Origin: G025836975 sp049646585
Lineage (GTDB): Bacteria; Pseudomonadota; Gammaproteobacteria; Burkholderiales; Burkholderiaceae_B
Direction: 5' to 3'
NCBI GenBank assembly: GCA_049646585.1
Contig: JBARWC010000177.1
Coordinates: forward strand, 1-7,355
Length of the DNA stretch: 7,355 nt
Shown here: piece by piece, positions 1 through 6,195 of the stretch
How the letters are laid out: every line of letters begins with the position of its first letter
How positions within the stretch are numbered: the stretch's first letter is position 1
Notes under the pieces: generated by a model
The model's input: the letters and a program-made list of their open reading frames with translations, nothing else
The model's database searches: none
Told to the model about the DNA's origin: nothing
Translations under genes and position numbers: made by a program

Positions 1-19
1 GCTCATCGTACTTCGTCAT
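1..19 (-). CDS. IS3-family transposase OrfA, first six codons only
   Basis: An ATG at 19–17 on the minus strand opens codons for M-T-K-Y-D-E before the window ends. OrfA of IS3-family elements is a small helix-turn-helix protein that binds the IS ends. The full transposase OrfAB is normally made by programmed −1 frameshifting into the DDE-domain orfB. Starts like MTKYDE are common for OrfA of the IS150-like group. A GGGGTG stretch (31–26) lies six bases upstream of the ATG and can serve as the ribosome binding site. Nothing can be said about whether the transposase is intact. Confidence 0.6.
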
Positions 20-70
20 GAAAAACACCCCAAAGGTTGGATCGATGTCCAACTTCTGGGGTGCAGTTCA
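19..70 (-). repeat. Near-palindromic IS end: terminal repeat plus inverted subterminal copy over the orfA start
   Basis: The outer terminal repeat, read from base 70 to 48 on the minus strand, is mirrored by a second copy read from base 19 to 41 on the plus strand. By eye, 18 of 23 positions agree. The core arms, 26–41 and 48–63, pair at 14 of 16 positions around a six-base loop (42–47). In an orfA-sense transcript entering from outside the IS they would form a long hairpin that includes the presumed ribosome binding site GGGGTG at 31–26. Confidence 0.65.
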
Positions 71-768
71 CAGGGCGGGCACAATGGGTGGACTTTCCCG
101 GAGGCCTTGCCTCCATTGGCCATGAACCCGATAGCGAAGCCCTGTTCGCCTTCGATAATGAAACCCCCAGGCATACCGTGCTGCTGCAACCTTACCGCCT
201 GTGCGACCGGCTGCTGACCTGCGGCGAGTATGCCGAATTCATTGACGACGGGGGCTATGCCCAGCCTCGGTTCTGGCTGTCGGATGGATGGGCCATGGTG
301 CAGCAACAAGGCTGGCAGGCGCCGATCTACTGGTCCAGGCCCAAGGAAGCTCGCGGGCGGCAGGCGTGGCAGATCTATGGCTTGAACGGTTCGCTTCCCC
401 TTGCGGCGTCCGAACCGGTCACCAACCTGAGCTTCTACGAAGCGGCAGCCTACGCGGAATGGGCCGGGGCGCGCCTGCCCACCGAGTTCGAATGGGAGGC
501 GGCAGCCGCCGATCCCCGCATCGGGCAGGCCTGCGGCCATGCCTGGCAATGGACGCGATCTTCCTACGACCCCTACCCCGGATTCCGCCCGACGGCTGGC
601 GCGACGGGCGAATACAACGGAAAATTCATGGTGGGACAAATGGTCTTGCGCGGCAGCAGCCTGGCCACGCCGCTGGGCCATGCGCGCAACAGCTATCGGA
701 ATTTTTTCCCTCCCGCCGCCCGCTGGCAGTTCGCCGGTTTGCGCCTGGCCAGGGATGGCAAGTCATGA
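71..768 (+). pseudogene. egtB: EgtB (hercynine sulfoxide synthase), 3' fragment interrupted by an IS element
   Basis: EgtB is the non-haem iron enzyme of ergothioneine synthesis. It joins hercynine to the sulfur of cysteine or gamma-glutamylcysteine, using oxygen. The fragment encodes about 231 residues, the C-terminal FGE-sulfatase domain of a protein usually somewhat over 400 residues. Family blocks read in order are WVDFPGG, FAFDNETPRH, EYAEFIDDGGY, LWLSDGW-like FWLSDGWAMV, RLPTEFEWEAAA, YPGFRP, GEYNGKFMVGQMVLRG, SYRNFFPPAARWQFAGLRLA. The N-terminal DinB domain, with the HxxxHxE iron ligands, is missing because the IS end abuts codon 1 of the fragment. A hybrid frame could begin at a TTG (37) inside the IS, but an in-frame TGA lies at 19–21 and no ribosome binding site at suitable spacing is visible. 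The EgtB identity is firm; loss of function is a strong inference, since the 5' half could sit beyond the IS but would be separated. Confidence 0.88.
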
Positions 769-1754
769 CGGCGGCCCAGGTCCCGCTCGCCATCCCGGCG
801 CCGCTTGCTTGTCCCCCGACGGAAGCGGCCGGCGAATTCTTCACGGACATGAGACGTGCGTTGAGCTCGGCGACGCATCGCCTGCCGCCTAAATACTTCT
901 ACGACGAAAAGGGATCGGCGCTATTCGACCGCATTTGCGAGCTGCCCGAGTACTACCCTACCCGGATCGAACTGAGCCTGCTGGCACACCACGCCGGCGA
1001 AATTGCGCAGCGCATGGGAGCGCAAGCCGAAATCGTGGAATTCGGCGCCGGCTCCTTGCGGAAAATCCGCTTGCTGCTCGACGCCCTCGACCACCCGGCC
1101 CGCTACCTGCCCATAGATATATCCGGAGAACACCTTGCCGCCTGCGCACGCCGGCTCAAGGCCGATTATCCCGGGCTGGCCCTGCACCCCATCGTGGGCG
1201 ACTACACCGCGGACATTGCCTGGCCAGATGCGGAGGAACGCCCCGCTGGCCGCCGCTTTGGCTTCTTTCCGGGATCCACGCTGGGCAATCTGGATCCGCC
1301 TCAGGCCCTGGATTTTCTAAAGCATGCGCGCCGGCTGCTGCGCGGCGGCGCTTTGCTGCTGGGCGTGGACCTCATCAAGCAGCCGTCCATCCTGCATGCC
1401 GCCTACAACGACGGCTCCGGCACTACGGCCGCCTTCAACCTGAACGTGCTGGATCGCGCCAATCGCGAACTAGGCACGGATTTCGATCTCCGGCAGTTTG
1501 CCCATGCCGCCTTCTACAATGCCCCGCTGCGGCGCGTGGAAATGCATCTGGTGAGCCTGCGGACGCAAACGATAAACCTGGGGACGGAATGCCATACCCT
1601 GGCCGAAGGCGAAACGCTGCACACCGAATGCTCCTACAAATATACGGTGCAGGGATTGCAATCCATGGCGCGACTCGCCGGCTTGCGGCCAAGCGCCGCC
1701 TGGGTCGACGCGGACAGGCTGTTCAGCCTGCACTGGCTCGAAGCGCCGGGCTGA
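765..1754 (+). CDS. egtD: EgtD, L-histidine N-alpha-methyltransferase
   Basis: This enzyme uses three S-adenosylmethionine molecules to convert histidine to hercynine (trimethylhistidine), the first step of ergothioneine synthesis in the cytoplasm. The 329-residue product has the normal family length. Visible motifs are KYFYDEKGSALFD (about 43–55), LPEYYPTR (60–67, carrying a histidine-contacting Tyr in the mycobacterial enzyme), the SAM-binding EFGAGSLRK (92–100), YLPIDIS, and GSTLGNL with Asn175, which matches the substrate-binding Asn of characterised EgtD. Near the end, TECSYKY holds Glu288 and Ser290, matching the imidazole-binding Glu/Ser pair. The ATG was chosen because it overlaps the egtB stop as ATGA (765–768), which suggests translational coupling. 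A weak AGGGAT site lies about ten bases upstream. Since egtB is interrupted, the native promoter and the coupling are probably lost. The gene itself looks intact. Confidence 0.95.
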   Translation: MTAAQVPLAIPAPLACPPTEAAGEFFTDMRRALSSATHRLPPKYFYDEKGSALFDRICELPEYYPTRIELSLLAHHAGEIAQRMGAQAEIVEFGAGSLRKIRLLLDALDHPARYLPIDISGEHLAACARRLKADYPGLALHPIVGDYTADIAWPDAEERPAGRRFGFFPGSTLGNLDPPQALDFLKHARRLLRGGALLLGVDLIKQPSILHAAYNDGSGTTAAFNLNVLDRANRELGTDFDLRQFAHAAFYNAPLRRVEMHLVSLRTQTINLGTECHTLAEGETLHTECSYKYTVQGLQSMARLAGLRPSAAWVDADRLFSLHWLEAPG

Positions 1755-1798
1755 AGACAGGGAGACCCCAGCACAATGCGCAAACGCCGCGTCTTGGC

Positions 1799-3049
1799 TC
1801 AGGTGACAGCTTGTGGCGTGCGATGCACATCGTAGGCCTGCTCGTCGAGTATGCGGGCCAGGGCATCCACGGCATCCCACACGTCCACGAAGCGCAGGTA
1901 TAGCGGCGTGAAGCCGAAGCGCATGATGCCCGGTTCGCGGTAATCGCCGATCACGCCGTTCTCGATCAGCGCCTGGATGACGGCATAGCCATGCGGGTGG
2001 CTGAAGCTGACATGGCTGCCCCGCTGTGCGTGGTCGCGCGGCGTGGCAAGCTTGACCGGATGCCCCGCGCAACGCTCTTCGACCAGATGGATGAACAGGT
2101 CCGTCATGGCCAGCGACTTCTTGCGCAGCGCCGCCATATCGGTGCGCGCAAACAAGTCCAGCCCACATTCCACCAGCGCCAGCGACACCATGGGCTGCGT
2201 TCCACACAAGGCGCTGCGTATGGTGGGGGAAGCCTGGAATTCGGGACGCATGGCAAACGGCGCCGCATGCCCCCACCAGCCGGACAAAGGATGCGCGAAC
2301 CTGGGCATAAGCCGGGGCGCGACCCAGATGAAGGCCGGCGCGCCAGGCCCGCCGTTCAGGTATTTATAGGTGCAGCCCACCGCGAAATCAGCATCGGCGC
2401 CAGTCAGATCGACGGGGACTGCGCCGGCGGAATGCGCCAGGTCCCAAATAACCAAGGCGCCTCGGCTATGGGCAAGCTGGGTCAAGGCAGCCATGTCCAG
2501 CAAGCGGCCGCTGCGATAGTTGACGTGGGTCAGCAAGACGGCGGCAACGCTTTCGTCCATGGCCGCCGGCAGTTCGTCGGGCGAGTCGACCAGCCTCAGT
2601 TCATAGCCGCGATCCAGCCAGCCGGCCAGCCCCTGCGCAATGTACAGATCGGTGGGGAAGTTGTCGCGCTCGGAAACGATGACCCGGCGCGCGGCGGTGG
2701 CGCCCTGCTCCGCCTGGATGCGCAAGGCGGCGGCAAGCGCCTTGAACAGATTGATCGAGGTCGAATCGCTGACAACCACTTCGCCCGGCCCCGCGCCGAT
2801 CAAGGGCGCGAGCTTGTCGCCCAGCCGGGCGGGCAGATCGAACCAGCCGGCCGTGTTCCAGCTTTGGATGAGGTCGGCGCCCCATTCCTGTTCCACCACA
2901 CGGCGGGCGGTTTCCTGCGCGGCCCTGGGACGCGCACCCAGGGAATTCCCATCCAGGTAGATGAGGCCTTCGGGCAGGAAGAATTCGTTTCTAAGCTCGG
3001 CCAGGCCGTCGCTTGCGTCCATGGCCAGGCAGTCTTCACGGCACGTCAT
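1799..3049 (-). CDS. kynU: Kynureninase (KynU), PLP-dependent
   Basis: KynU hydrolyses L-kynurenine to anthranilate and alanine (and 3-hydroxykynurenine to 3-hydroxyanthranilate) in the tryptophan degradation pathway. The 416-residue product has the usual bacterial length. Seen in order are FLPEGLIYLDGNSLG (24–38), SDSTSINLFKAL (94–105), the FPTDLYIAQGL block (131–141), LLTHVNYRSG (172–181), IWDLAHSAGA (201–210) with Asp203 for the PLP ring nitrogen, and CTYKYLNGGPGAPAF (226–240), where Lys229 is the PLP Schiff-base lysine. LSGWWGHAAPF and SALCGTQPMVSLA follow, both typical of kynureninase. The start is fixed by an AAGGAGG site five bases upstream. It lies 43 bp after trpF and ends 44 bp from convergent egtD, with no clear terminator between them. 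kynA and kynB, its usual pathway partners, are not in the window. Confidence 0.95.
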   Translation of the reverse strand: MTCREDCLAMDASDGLAELRNEFFLPEGLIYLDGNSLGARPRAAQETARRVVEQEWGADLIQSWNTAGWFDLPARLGDKLAPLIGAGPGEVVVSDSTSINLFKALAAALRIQAEQGATAARRVIVSERDNFPTDLYIAQGLAGWLDRGYELRLVDSPDELPAAMDESVAAVLLTHVNYRSGRLLDMAALTQLAHSRGALVIWDLAHSAGAVPVDLTGADADFAVGCTYKYLNGGPGAPAFIWVAPRLMPRFAHPLSGWWGHAAPFAMRPEFQASPTIRSALCGTQPMVSLALVECGLDLFARTDMAALRKKSLAMTDLFIHLVEERCAGHPVKLATPRDHAQRGSHVSFSHPHGYAVIQALIENGVIGDYREPGIMRFGFTPLYLRFVDVWDAVDALARILDEQAYDVHRTPQAVT

Positions 3050-3054
3050 GGGGG

Positions 3055-3061
3055 CCTCCTT
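3055..3061 (-). promoter_or_regulatory. Strong ribosome binding site of kynU
   Basis: On the minus strand AAGGAGG lies five bases before the kynU ATG. It is the best match to the Shine–Dalgarno consensus that I noticed among the gene starts here and fixes the kynU start. The start sites of dctQ, dctM, trpF and truA have weaker sites. Confidence 0.8.
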
Positions 3062-3082
3062 CGGGCTGTCTTTGCACCGAAG
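3059..3082 (-). promoter_or_regulatory. Leader hairpin overlapping the kynU ribosome binding site
   Basis: In a kynU-sense transcript CUUCGG (3082–3077) can pair perfectly with CCGAAG (3064–3059) around a 12-base loop. The last three bases of the 3' arm are the first three of the AAGGAGG ribosome binding site. The stem is only six pairs, so its stability in vivo is uncertain, and chance formation is possible in GC-rich DNA. Confidence 0.35.
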
Positions 3083-3083
3083 T

Positions 3084-3089
3084 ATTATA
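3084..3089 (-). promoter_or_regulatory. Possible internal promoter for kynU (perfect TATAAT −10)
   Basis: The minus strand carries TATAAT in the 43-bp gap between trpF and kynU, with its end about 35 bases from the kynU ATG. A sigma-70 start about seven bases downstream would fall near 3077. At 16–18 bp spacing the −35 region, which lies inside trpF, is poor (CTGTGC-like), so activity would need an activator, or the match is fortuitous. An 8-bp inverted repeat (3062–3069 and 3109–3116) flanks it. Confidence 0.35.
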
Positions 3090-3092
3090 GGC

Positions 3093-3758
3093 TTAAAGGT
3101 TTTCGGGCACAGCCCGCAGCGCTTGCATGAAGGCGCGGATCTTCTCGGCCGACTTGATGCCCGGCGCGGTCTCGACCCCGCTGCTGACATCGACGGCATA
3201 CGGCCTGATCCGCCCCAGCAGTTCCGTGATGGATTCGGGTTTGAGCCCGCCCGCCACCACCATAGGCCGGCTGTCGGGCGCCGCGCGCACCTGGTCCAGC
3301 AAACCGATATCGAAGGCCAGCCCGCTGCCGCCGTAGCCGGAGCTATAGCTGTCGAACAGCCAGGCGCTGGCGGATGCATAACGGCGGCATTCGCGCAGCA
3401 CGGCGTCCGGCGTATCCAGGCCCGGGCCGCCCAAGCGAAAGGCGCGCATATAGGGCAGGCCGAAGCCGGCGCAGTAGTCCGGCGTTTCGTCGCCATGAAA
3501 CTGCAGCAGGCTGGGCCGCACTTGCTCGATGACGTCGCGCACGCGGCTTTCAGCCGCATTCACGAACAAGGCCGTCACGCTGACGAAAGCCGGCACGCGG
3601 GAACGCAACAAGCGGGCCTGTTCGGGTTCGACATAGCGCTTGCTGGCTTCGTAGAACACGAAGCCTATGGCATCGGCCCCGGCCCGCACCGCGGCATCGA
3701 TGTCTTCGCCGCGAGTCAGGCCGCAGATCTTGACACGGGTGCGCAGAAAGGAAGTCAT
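3093..3758 (-). CDS. trpF: Phosphoribosylanthranilate isomerase (TrpF)
   Basis: TrpF catalyses the Amadori rearrangement of N-(5-phosphoribosyl)anthranilate to CdRP in tryptophan synthesis. The 221-residue product is a single (beta/alpha)8 barrel of normal size. KICGLT holds Cys12, the likely catalytic base, followed by GADAIGFVFYEASKRYV; LQFHGDE lies at 85–91; LFDSYS holds Asp136, the likely general acid; VVAGGLKPESI and DVSSGVETAPGIKS form the C-terminal phosphate-binding loops. The start is the first ATG after the dctM stop, 15 bp away, with a weak AGGG upstream. In many Burkholderiales trpF follows truA and precedes trpB and trpA. Here a TRAP transporter lies before it and kynU after it. 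Transcription is probably shared with the upstream dctQM genes. Confidence 0.96.
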   Translation of the reverse strand: MTSFLRTRVKICGLTRGEDIDAAVRAGADAIGFVFYEASKRYVEPEQARLLRSRVPAFVSVTALFVNAAESRVRDVIEQVRPSLLQFHGDETPDYCAGFGLPYMRAFRLGGPGLDTPDAVLRECRRYASASAWLFDSYSSGYGGSGLAFDIGLLDQVRAAPDSRPMVVAGGLKPESITELLGRIRPYAVDVSSGVETAPGIKSAEKIRAFMQALRAVPENL

Positions 3759-3773
3759 TCAGTAGCGGCCCTG

Positions 3774-5456
3774 TTACTTGAACGCGGAGCCGGCATCGCC
3801 CATGCCGCCGGCATCCGCGCCGTAGGAGTCGGAACCGTAGGCATTGGTGGTGCCGAACTGCACGGTGGAGGGGTCGATGCCGGTGTTCTCGTGCTTGTAG
3901 TGGGTAACCATGCCTGGAAACGCCATAACGGCCGCGACCATAAGGATCTGTATGCAGATGAAGGGCACCGAGCCCCAATAGATCTGGCCGGTGGTGACCT
4001 TGGAAATCAGCTTGCCGGTGACGCGGTCGTGATAGTCCTCTTTGGGCGCCACCGACCGCAGGTAGAACAGGGCGAAGCCGAAAGGCGGATGCATGAAAGA
4101 CGTTTGCATATTGACGGCAAGCAGCACGCCGAACCAGATCAGGTCTATGCCCATTTTATCGGCGACAGGCCCGAGCAGCGGAATGATGATGAAGGCCAGT
4201 TCGAAGAAATCAAGGAAGAAGGCCAGGAAGAAGGTCAGCGCGCTGACGACGATGAGAAAGCCCAGTTCGCCGCCCGGCAAGCCGATAAGCAGGTGTTCCA
4301 CCCAGAGGTCGCCGTTGATGCCGCGAAAGCTCAGGCTGAAGACCGTGGACCCGACCAGGATGAAGACCACGAAGCAGGACAACTTGGTGGTGGTGTCCAT
4401 GGCCTGCTTGAGCAGGGCCATCGAAAAGCGCCCGCGCGACACCGCCATCACCAAGGCGCCGACGGCGCCCATGGCCCCGCCTTCGGTGGGCGTTGCCAGG
4501 CCGATGAAGATGGTGCCCAATACCAGGAAGATAAGGAATAGCGGCGGGATCATCACGAAAGTCACACGCTCGGCGATTTCGGACAGCAGGCCCAGGCGCA
4601 GCACCTTGTTGACGAGGGCGATGATCAGCGCGGTAATGCCCCAGGCCATAAGGCTGATGACCACGCGCTCGTCCACGGGCACCTGGGTATGTTCGCTGAA
4701 ATAGTGCTGGGTGGCGAAATAGGACACCGTGGAAGCGATGATGGTAAGCACCAGCAGCGAACGCAGGCCCCGGCTACCGTCAGGCTTGACGTAGATGCGG
4801 GCCTCTTCGGGCAGCGCCGGCGCACTGCCCGGCCGGATGAAGCTGAGGGCGACGACGTAGGCGATATAGGATCCGGCCAATACCATGCCGGGGATCATGG
4901 CGCCCCGATACATGTCGCCGATGGAGCGGCCCAACTGGTCGGCCAGGATGATGAGCACCAGCGACGGGGGGATGATTTGCGACAAGGTGCCCGAGGCGGC
5001 GATCACGCCCGAGGCCAGCCTGTGGTCGTAGCCGTAGCGCAGCATGATGGGCAGTGAAATCAGGCCCATGGAAATCACCGAGGCCGAGACCACGCCGGTG
5101 GTGGCGGCCAGCATGGCGCCCACCAGAACCACGGCGATGGCCAGGCCGCCGCGTATGGGACCGAACAACTGCCCCACGGTTTCGAGCAGGTCTTCGGCCA
5201 TGCCCGAGCGTTCGAGTATGAGTCCCATCAGGGTGAAGAAAGGCACGGCCAGCAAGGTGTCGTTGGCCACGATGCCGAAAACGCGCTGCGGCAAAGCCTG
5301 GAACAGGGCCGGCTGCATCAGGCCCAGATCAATGGCGACCAGCCCGTACAGTATGCCGTTGGCGGCCAGGGAAAATGCAACGGGAAACCCCAACAGCAAG
5401 AACAGGATCAGGTTCGCGAACATGATCGGGGCCAGATTGGCGATGAAGAACTCCAT
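3774..5456 (-). CDS. dctM: TRAP transporter large permease subunit (DctM, FcbT3-like)
   Basis: This is the large membrane subunit of a tripartite ATP-independent periplasmic transporter, which imports organic acids driven by a sodium or proton gradient. At 560 residues it is longer than the classical DctM of about 430. The extra length lies around residues 210–290 between the two halves and in a C-terminal tail, as in the mannitol/chloroaromatic (FcbT3) subgroup. Visible blocks are LLGFPVAFSL (21–30), NDTLLAVPFFTLMG (65–78), SGTLSQIIPPSLVLIILADQ (155–174), FIGLATPTEGGAMGAVGAL (317–335), and FLDFFELAFIIIPLLGP followed by NMQTSFMHPPFGFALFYLRS. The protein is strongly hydrophobic with many membrane helices. 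Residues after about 516 form a polar Gly/Ser/Tyr tail. It begins 2 bp after the dctQ stop. The substrate cannot be read from the sequence. Confidence 0.93.
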   Translation of the reverse strand: MEFFIANLAPIMFANLILFLLLGFPVAFSLAANGILYGLVAIDLGLMQPALFQALPQRVFGIVANDTLLAVPFFTLMGLILERSGMAEDLLETVGQLFGPIRGGLAIAVVLVGAMLAATTGVVSASVISMGLISLPIMLRYGYDHRLASGVIAASGTLSQIIPPSLVLIILADQLGRSIGDMYRGAMIPGMVLAGSYIAYVVALSFIRPGSAPALPEEARIYVKPDGSRGLRSLLVLTIIASTVSYFATQHYFSEHTQVPVDERVVISLMAWGITALIIALVNKVLRLGLLSEIAERVTFVMIPPLFLIFLVLGTIFIGLATPTEGGAMGAVGALVMAVSRGRFSMALLKQAMDTTTKLSCFVVFILVGSTVFSLSFRGINGDLWVEHLLIGLPGGELGFLIVVSALTFFLAFFLDFFELAFIIIPLLGPVADKMGIDLIWFGVLLAVNMQTSFMHPPFGFALFYLRSVAPKEDYHDRVTGKLISKVTTGQIYWGSVPFICIQILMVAAVMAFPGMVTHYKHENTGIDPSTVQFGTTNAYGSDSYGADAGGMGDAGSAFK

Positions 5457-5458
5457 GA

Positions 5459-6091
5459 TTAACGGCCCTTGCTTGCTGTGGTGTTGTTATCGTCGGACTG
5501 TGGGGCGTCCATCTGGGTTTGCCGCAGGATTTCCTCGGCCAGTTCTTCTTCGGCCGTCTTGGCGTGCTGGCGCGCCAGCGGGTCGGGGCAGACGCCGCGC
5601 AAATAGCCCACGCACTTTATCAAATGCGACAGGCCCGCCAGAATCAACAGGAAGAAGCCCACCGGTATCAGCAGCTTGGCGGGCCAGCGTATCAGGCCGC
5701 CGGTATTCGAGGACAGCTCGTGCAGCATGAAGGAATCGTAAAAGAAAGGCAGCGACAGCCAGAAGATGAGCATGCAGGCCGGAAACAGGAAAAACAAAAC
5801 ACCGAAGATTTCGATCTTGATCTGGGTGCGCCGGGAAAACAACTGGGATACGACGTCGACCCGTACATGTTCGTTGCGCAAGAAGGTGTAGCCGGCGGCA
5901 AGCAGGAAAATGGCGCCGAACAGATACCACTGCAATTCCAGCCAGGCATTGGAGCTTACGCTGAACACTTTGCGCACCACGGCATTGGTGGCGCTGACAA
6001 GGACCACCAGCAGGGTCAGCCAGATGACGGCCTGCCCGACCTTGACGTTGACGGCGTCGATTGCTTTGGAAATGGAAAGAAGGAATTTCAT
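5459..6091 (-). CDS. dctQ: TRAP transporter small permease subunit (DctQ, FcbT2-like)
   Basis: This is the small membrane subunit that pairs with DctM in a TRAP transporter. The 210-residue product has four likely membrane helices (about 19–38, 53–72, 93–114, 139–160), the usual number for DctQ. Family features are LQWYLFGAIFLLAAGYTFLRNEHVRVDVV (in two parts: the helix, then the conserved HVRVDV at 75–80) and WPAKLLIPVGFFLL (136–149). The tail from about 173 is charged (EEELAEEIL) and probably cytoplasmic. The ATG at 6091 was chosen because MKFLLSISKAIDAVN is a typical DctQ start; the frame stays open to a TTG at 6157, but that would add 22 atypical residues. The ribosome binding site is weak. 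No DctP solute-binding protein gene is found on either side within the window. Confidence 0.92.
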   Translation of the reverse strand: MKFLLSISKAIDAVNVKVGQAVIWLTLLVVLVSATNAVVRKVFSVSSNAWLELQWYLFGAIFLLAAGYTFLRNEHVRVDVVSQLFSRRTQIKIEIFGVLFFLFPACMLIFWLSLPFFYDSFMLHELSSNTGGLIRWPAKLLIPVGFFLLILAGLSHLIKCVGYLRGVCPDPLARQHAKTAEEELAEEILRQTQMDAPQSDDNNTTASKGR

Positions 6092-6149
6092 GAGGCCCAC
6101 TAGGCGAGGGATAACGACGATACCCGGCGAATCACACAGCGCGGCCGGC

Positions 6150-6162
6150 GCGAACAATTCGC
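6150..6162. promoter_or_regulatory. Small inverted repeat upstream of dctQ, possible operator
   Basis: GCGAA and TTCGC form perfect five-base arms around a three-base centre, about 60 bp before the dctQ start in the only longer gap of the minus-strand gene row. The size and symmetry would suit a dimeric repressor such as a GntR- or TetR-type protein, but no regulator gene is nearby and short palindromes arise by chance. Confidence 0.22.
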
Positions 6163-6187
6163 AACGAGTCTGTCGGAAAACGCTTGA

Positions 6188-6195
6188 ATTCTATA
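6188..6195 (-). promoter_or_regulatory. Possible −10 region of a dctQ promoter
   Basis: The 143-bp gap between truA and dctQ (6092–6234) has one AT-rich island, reading TATAGAAT on the minus strand about 97 bases before the dctQ start. It fits a −10 element (TATAGA or TAGAAT), but the −35 positions at 17-bp spacing (GAGAGT or GAGTAA) are poor. The position between truA and the transporter genes favours a promoter here. I see no intrinsic terminator for truA in the gap. Confidence 0.3.

Larger units (their letters stand above)
1..70 (-). mobile_element. Terminal part of an IS3-family insertion sequence (IS150-like end), cut by the window edge
   Basis: Read on the minus strand from base 70, the sequence begins TGAACTGCACCCCAGAAG and continues TTGGACAT. 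This is the typical TG-starting terminal inverted repeat of IS3-family elements; IS150 itself has a similar end with the same CTGCACCC and GTTGGAC blocks. About 50 bases inside the end, an ATG (19–17) opens a reading frame beginning MTKYDE, which resembles OrfA transposase N-termini of this family. To the right of base 70 the sequence switches at once to good egtB coding sequence. The outer boundary is therefore base 70, and a 3- or 4-bp target duplication would start at 71 (CAG or CAGG). The rest of the element lies beyond the left edge. The family call rests on the recalled end sequence and the short OrfA start, not on a database match. Confidence 0.82.

Noticed and set aside
2..70. Frame 2 reads LRHEKH…DVQLLGC, which at first looks like a frameshifted EgtB DinB iron-binding motif.
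   Set aside because: The spacing to the FGE domain is far too short, and the same bases on the minus strand give a clean IS3-family end with an orfA start, which explains them better.
288..764. The egtD frame stays open upstream, overlapping egtB.
   Set aside because: The upstream part is a frame shadow of egtB; the ATG at 765 gives the normal EgtD length and an ATGA overlap.
1755..1798. Convergent egtD–kynU gap checked for a bidirectional terminator.
   Set aside because: Only a five-base AAGAC/GTCTT pairing with a very long loop is visible and there is no T run on either strand.
3104..3116. CGGGC-ACA-GCCCG stem considered as a terminator after trpF.
   Set aside because: It lies inside the trpF coding end, and in the transcript it is followed by AAAACC, not a U run.
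3050..3559. The kynU frame stays open upstream for about 510 bases through trpF.
   Set aside because: The extension overlaps the real trpF in another frame and has Cys/Pro/Ala-rich nonsense composition; kynU homologues begin near 3049, where there is a strong ribosome binding site.
2961..4541. A 526-codon open frame on the plus strand, antisense to trpF and dctM.
   Set aside because: Its translation is a low-complexity, His/Gln/Arg-rich shadow of high-GC coding sequence; the opposite strand encodes two clear protein families there.
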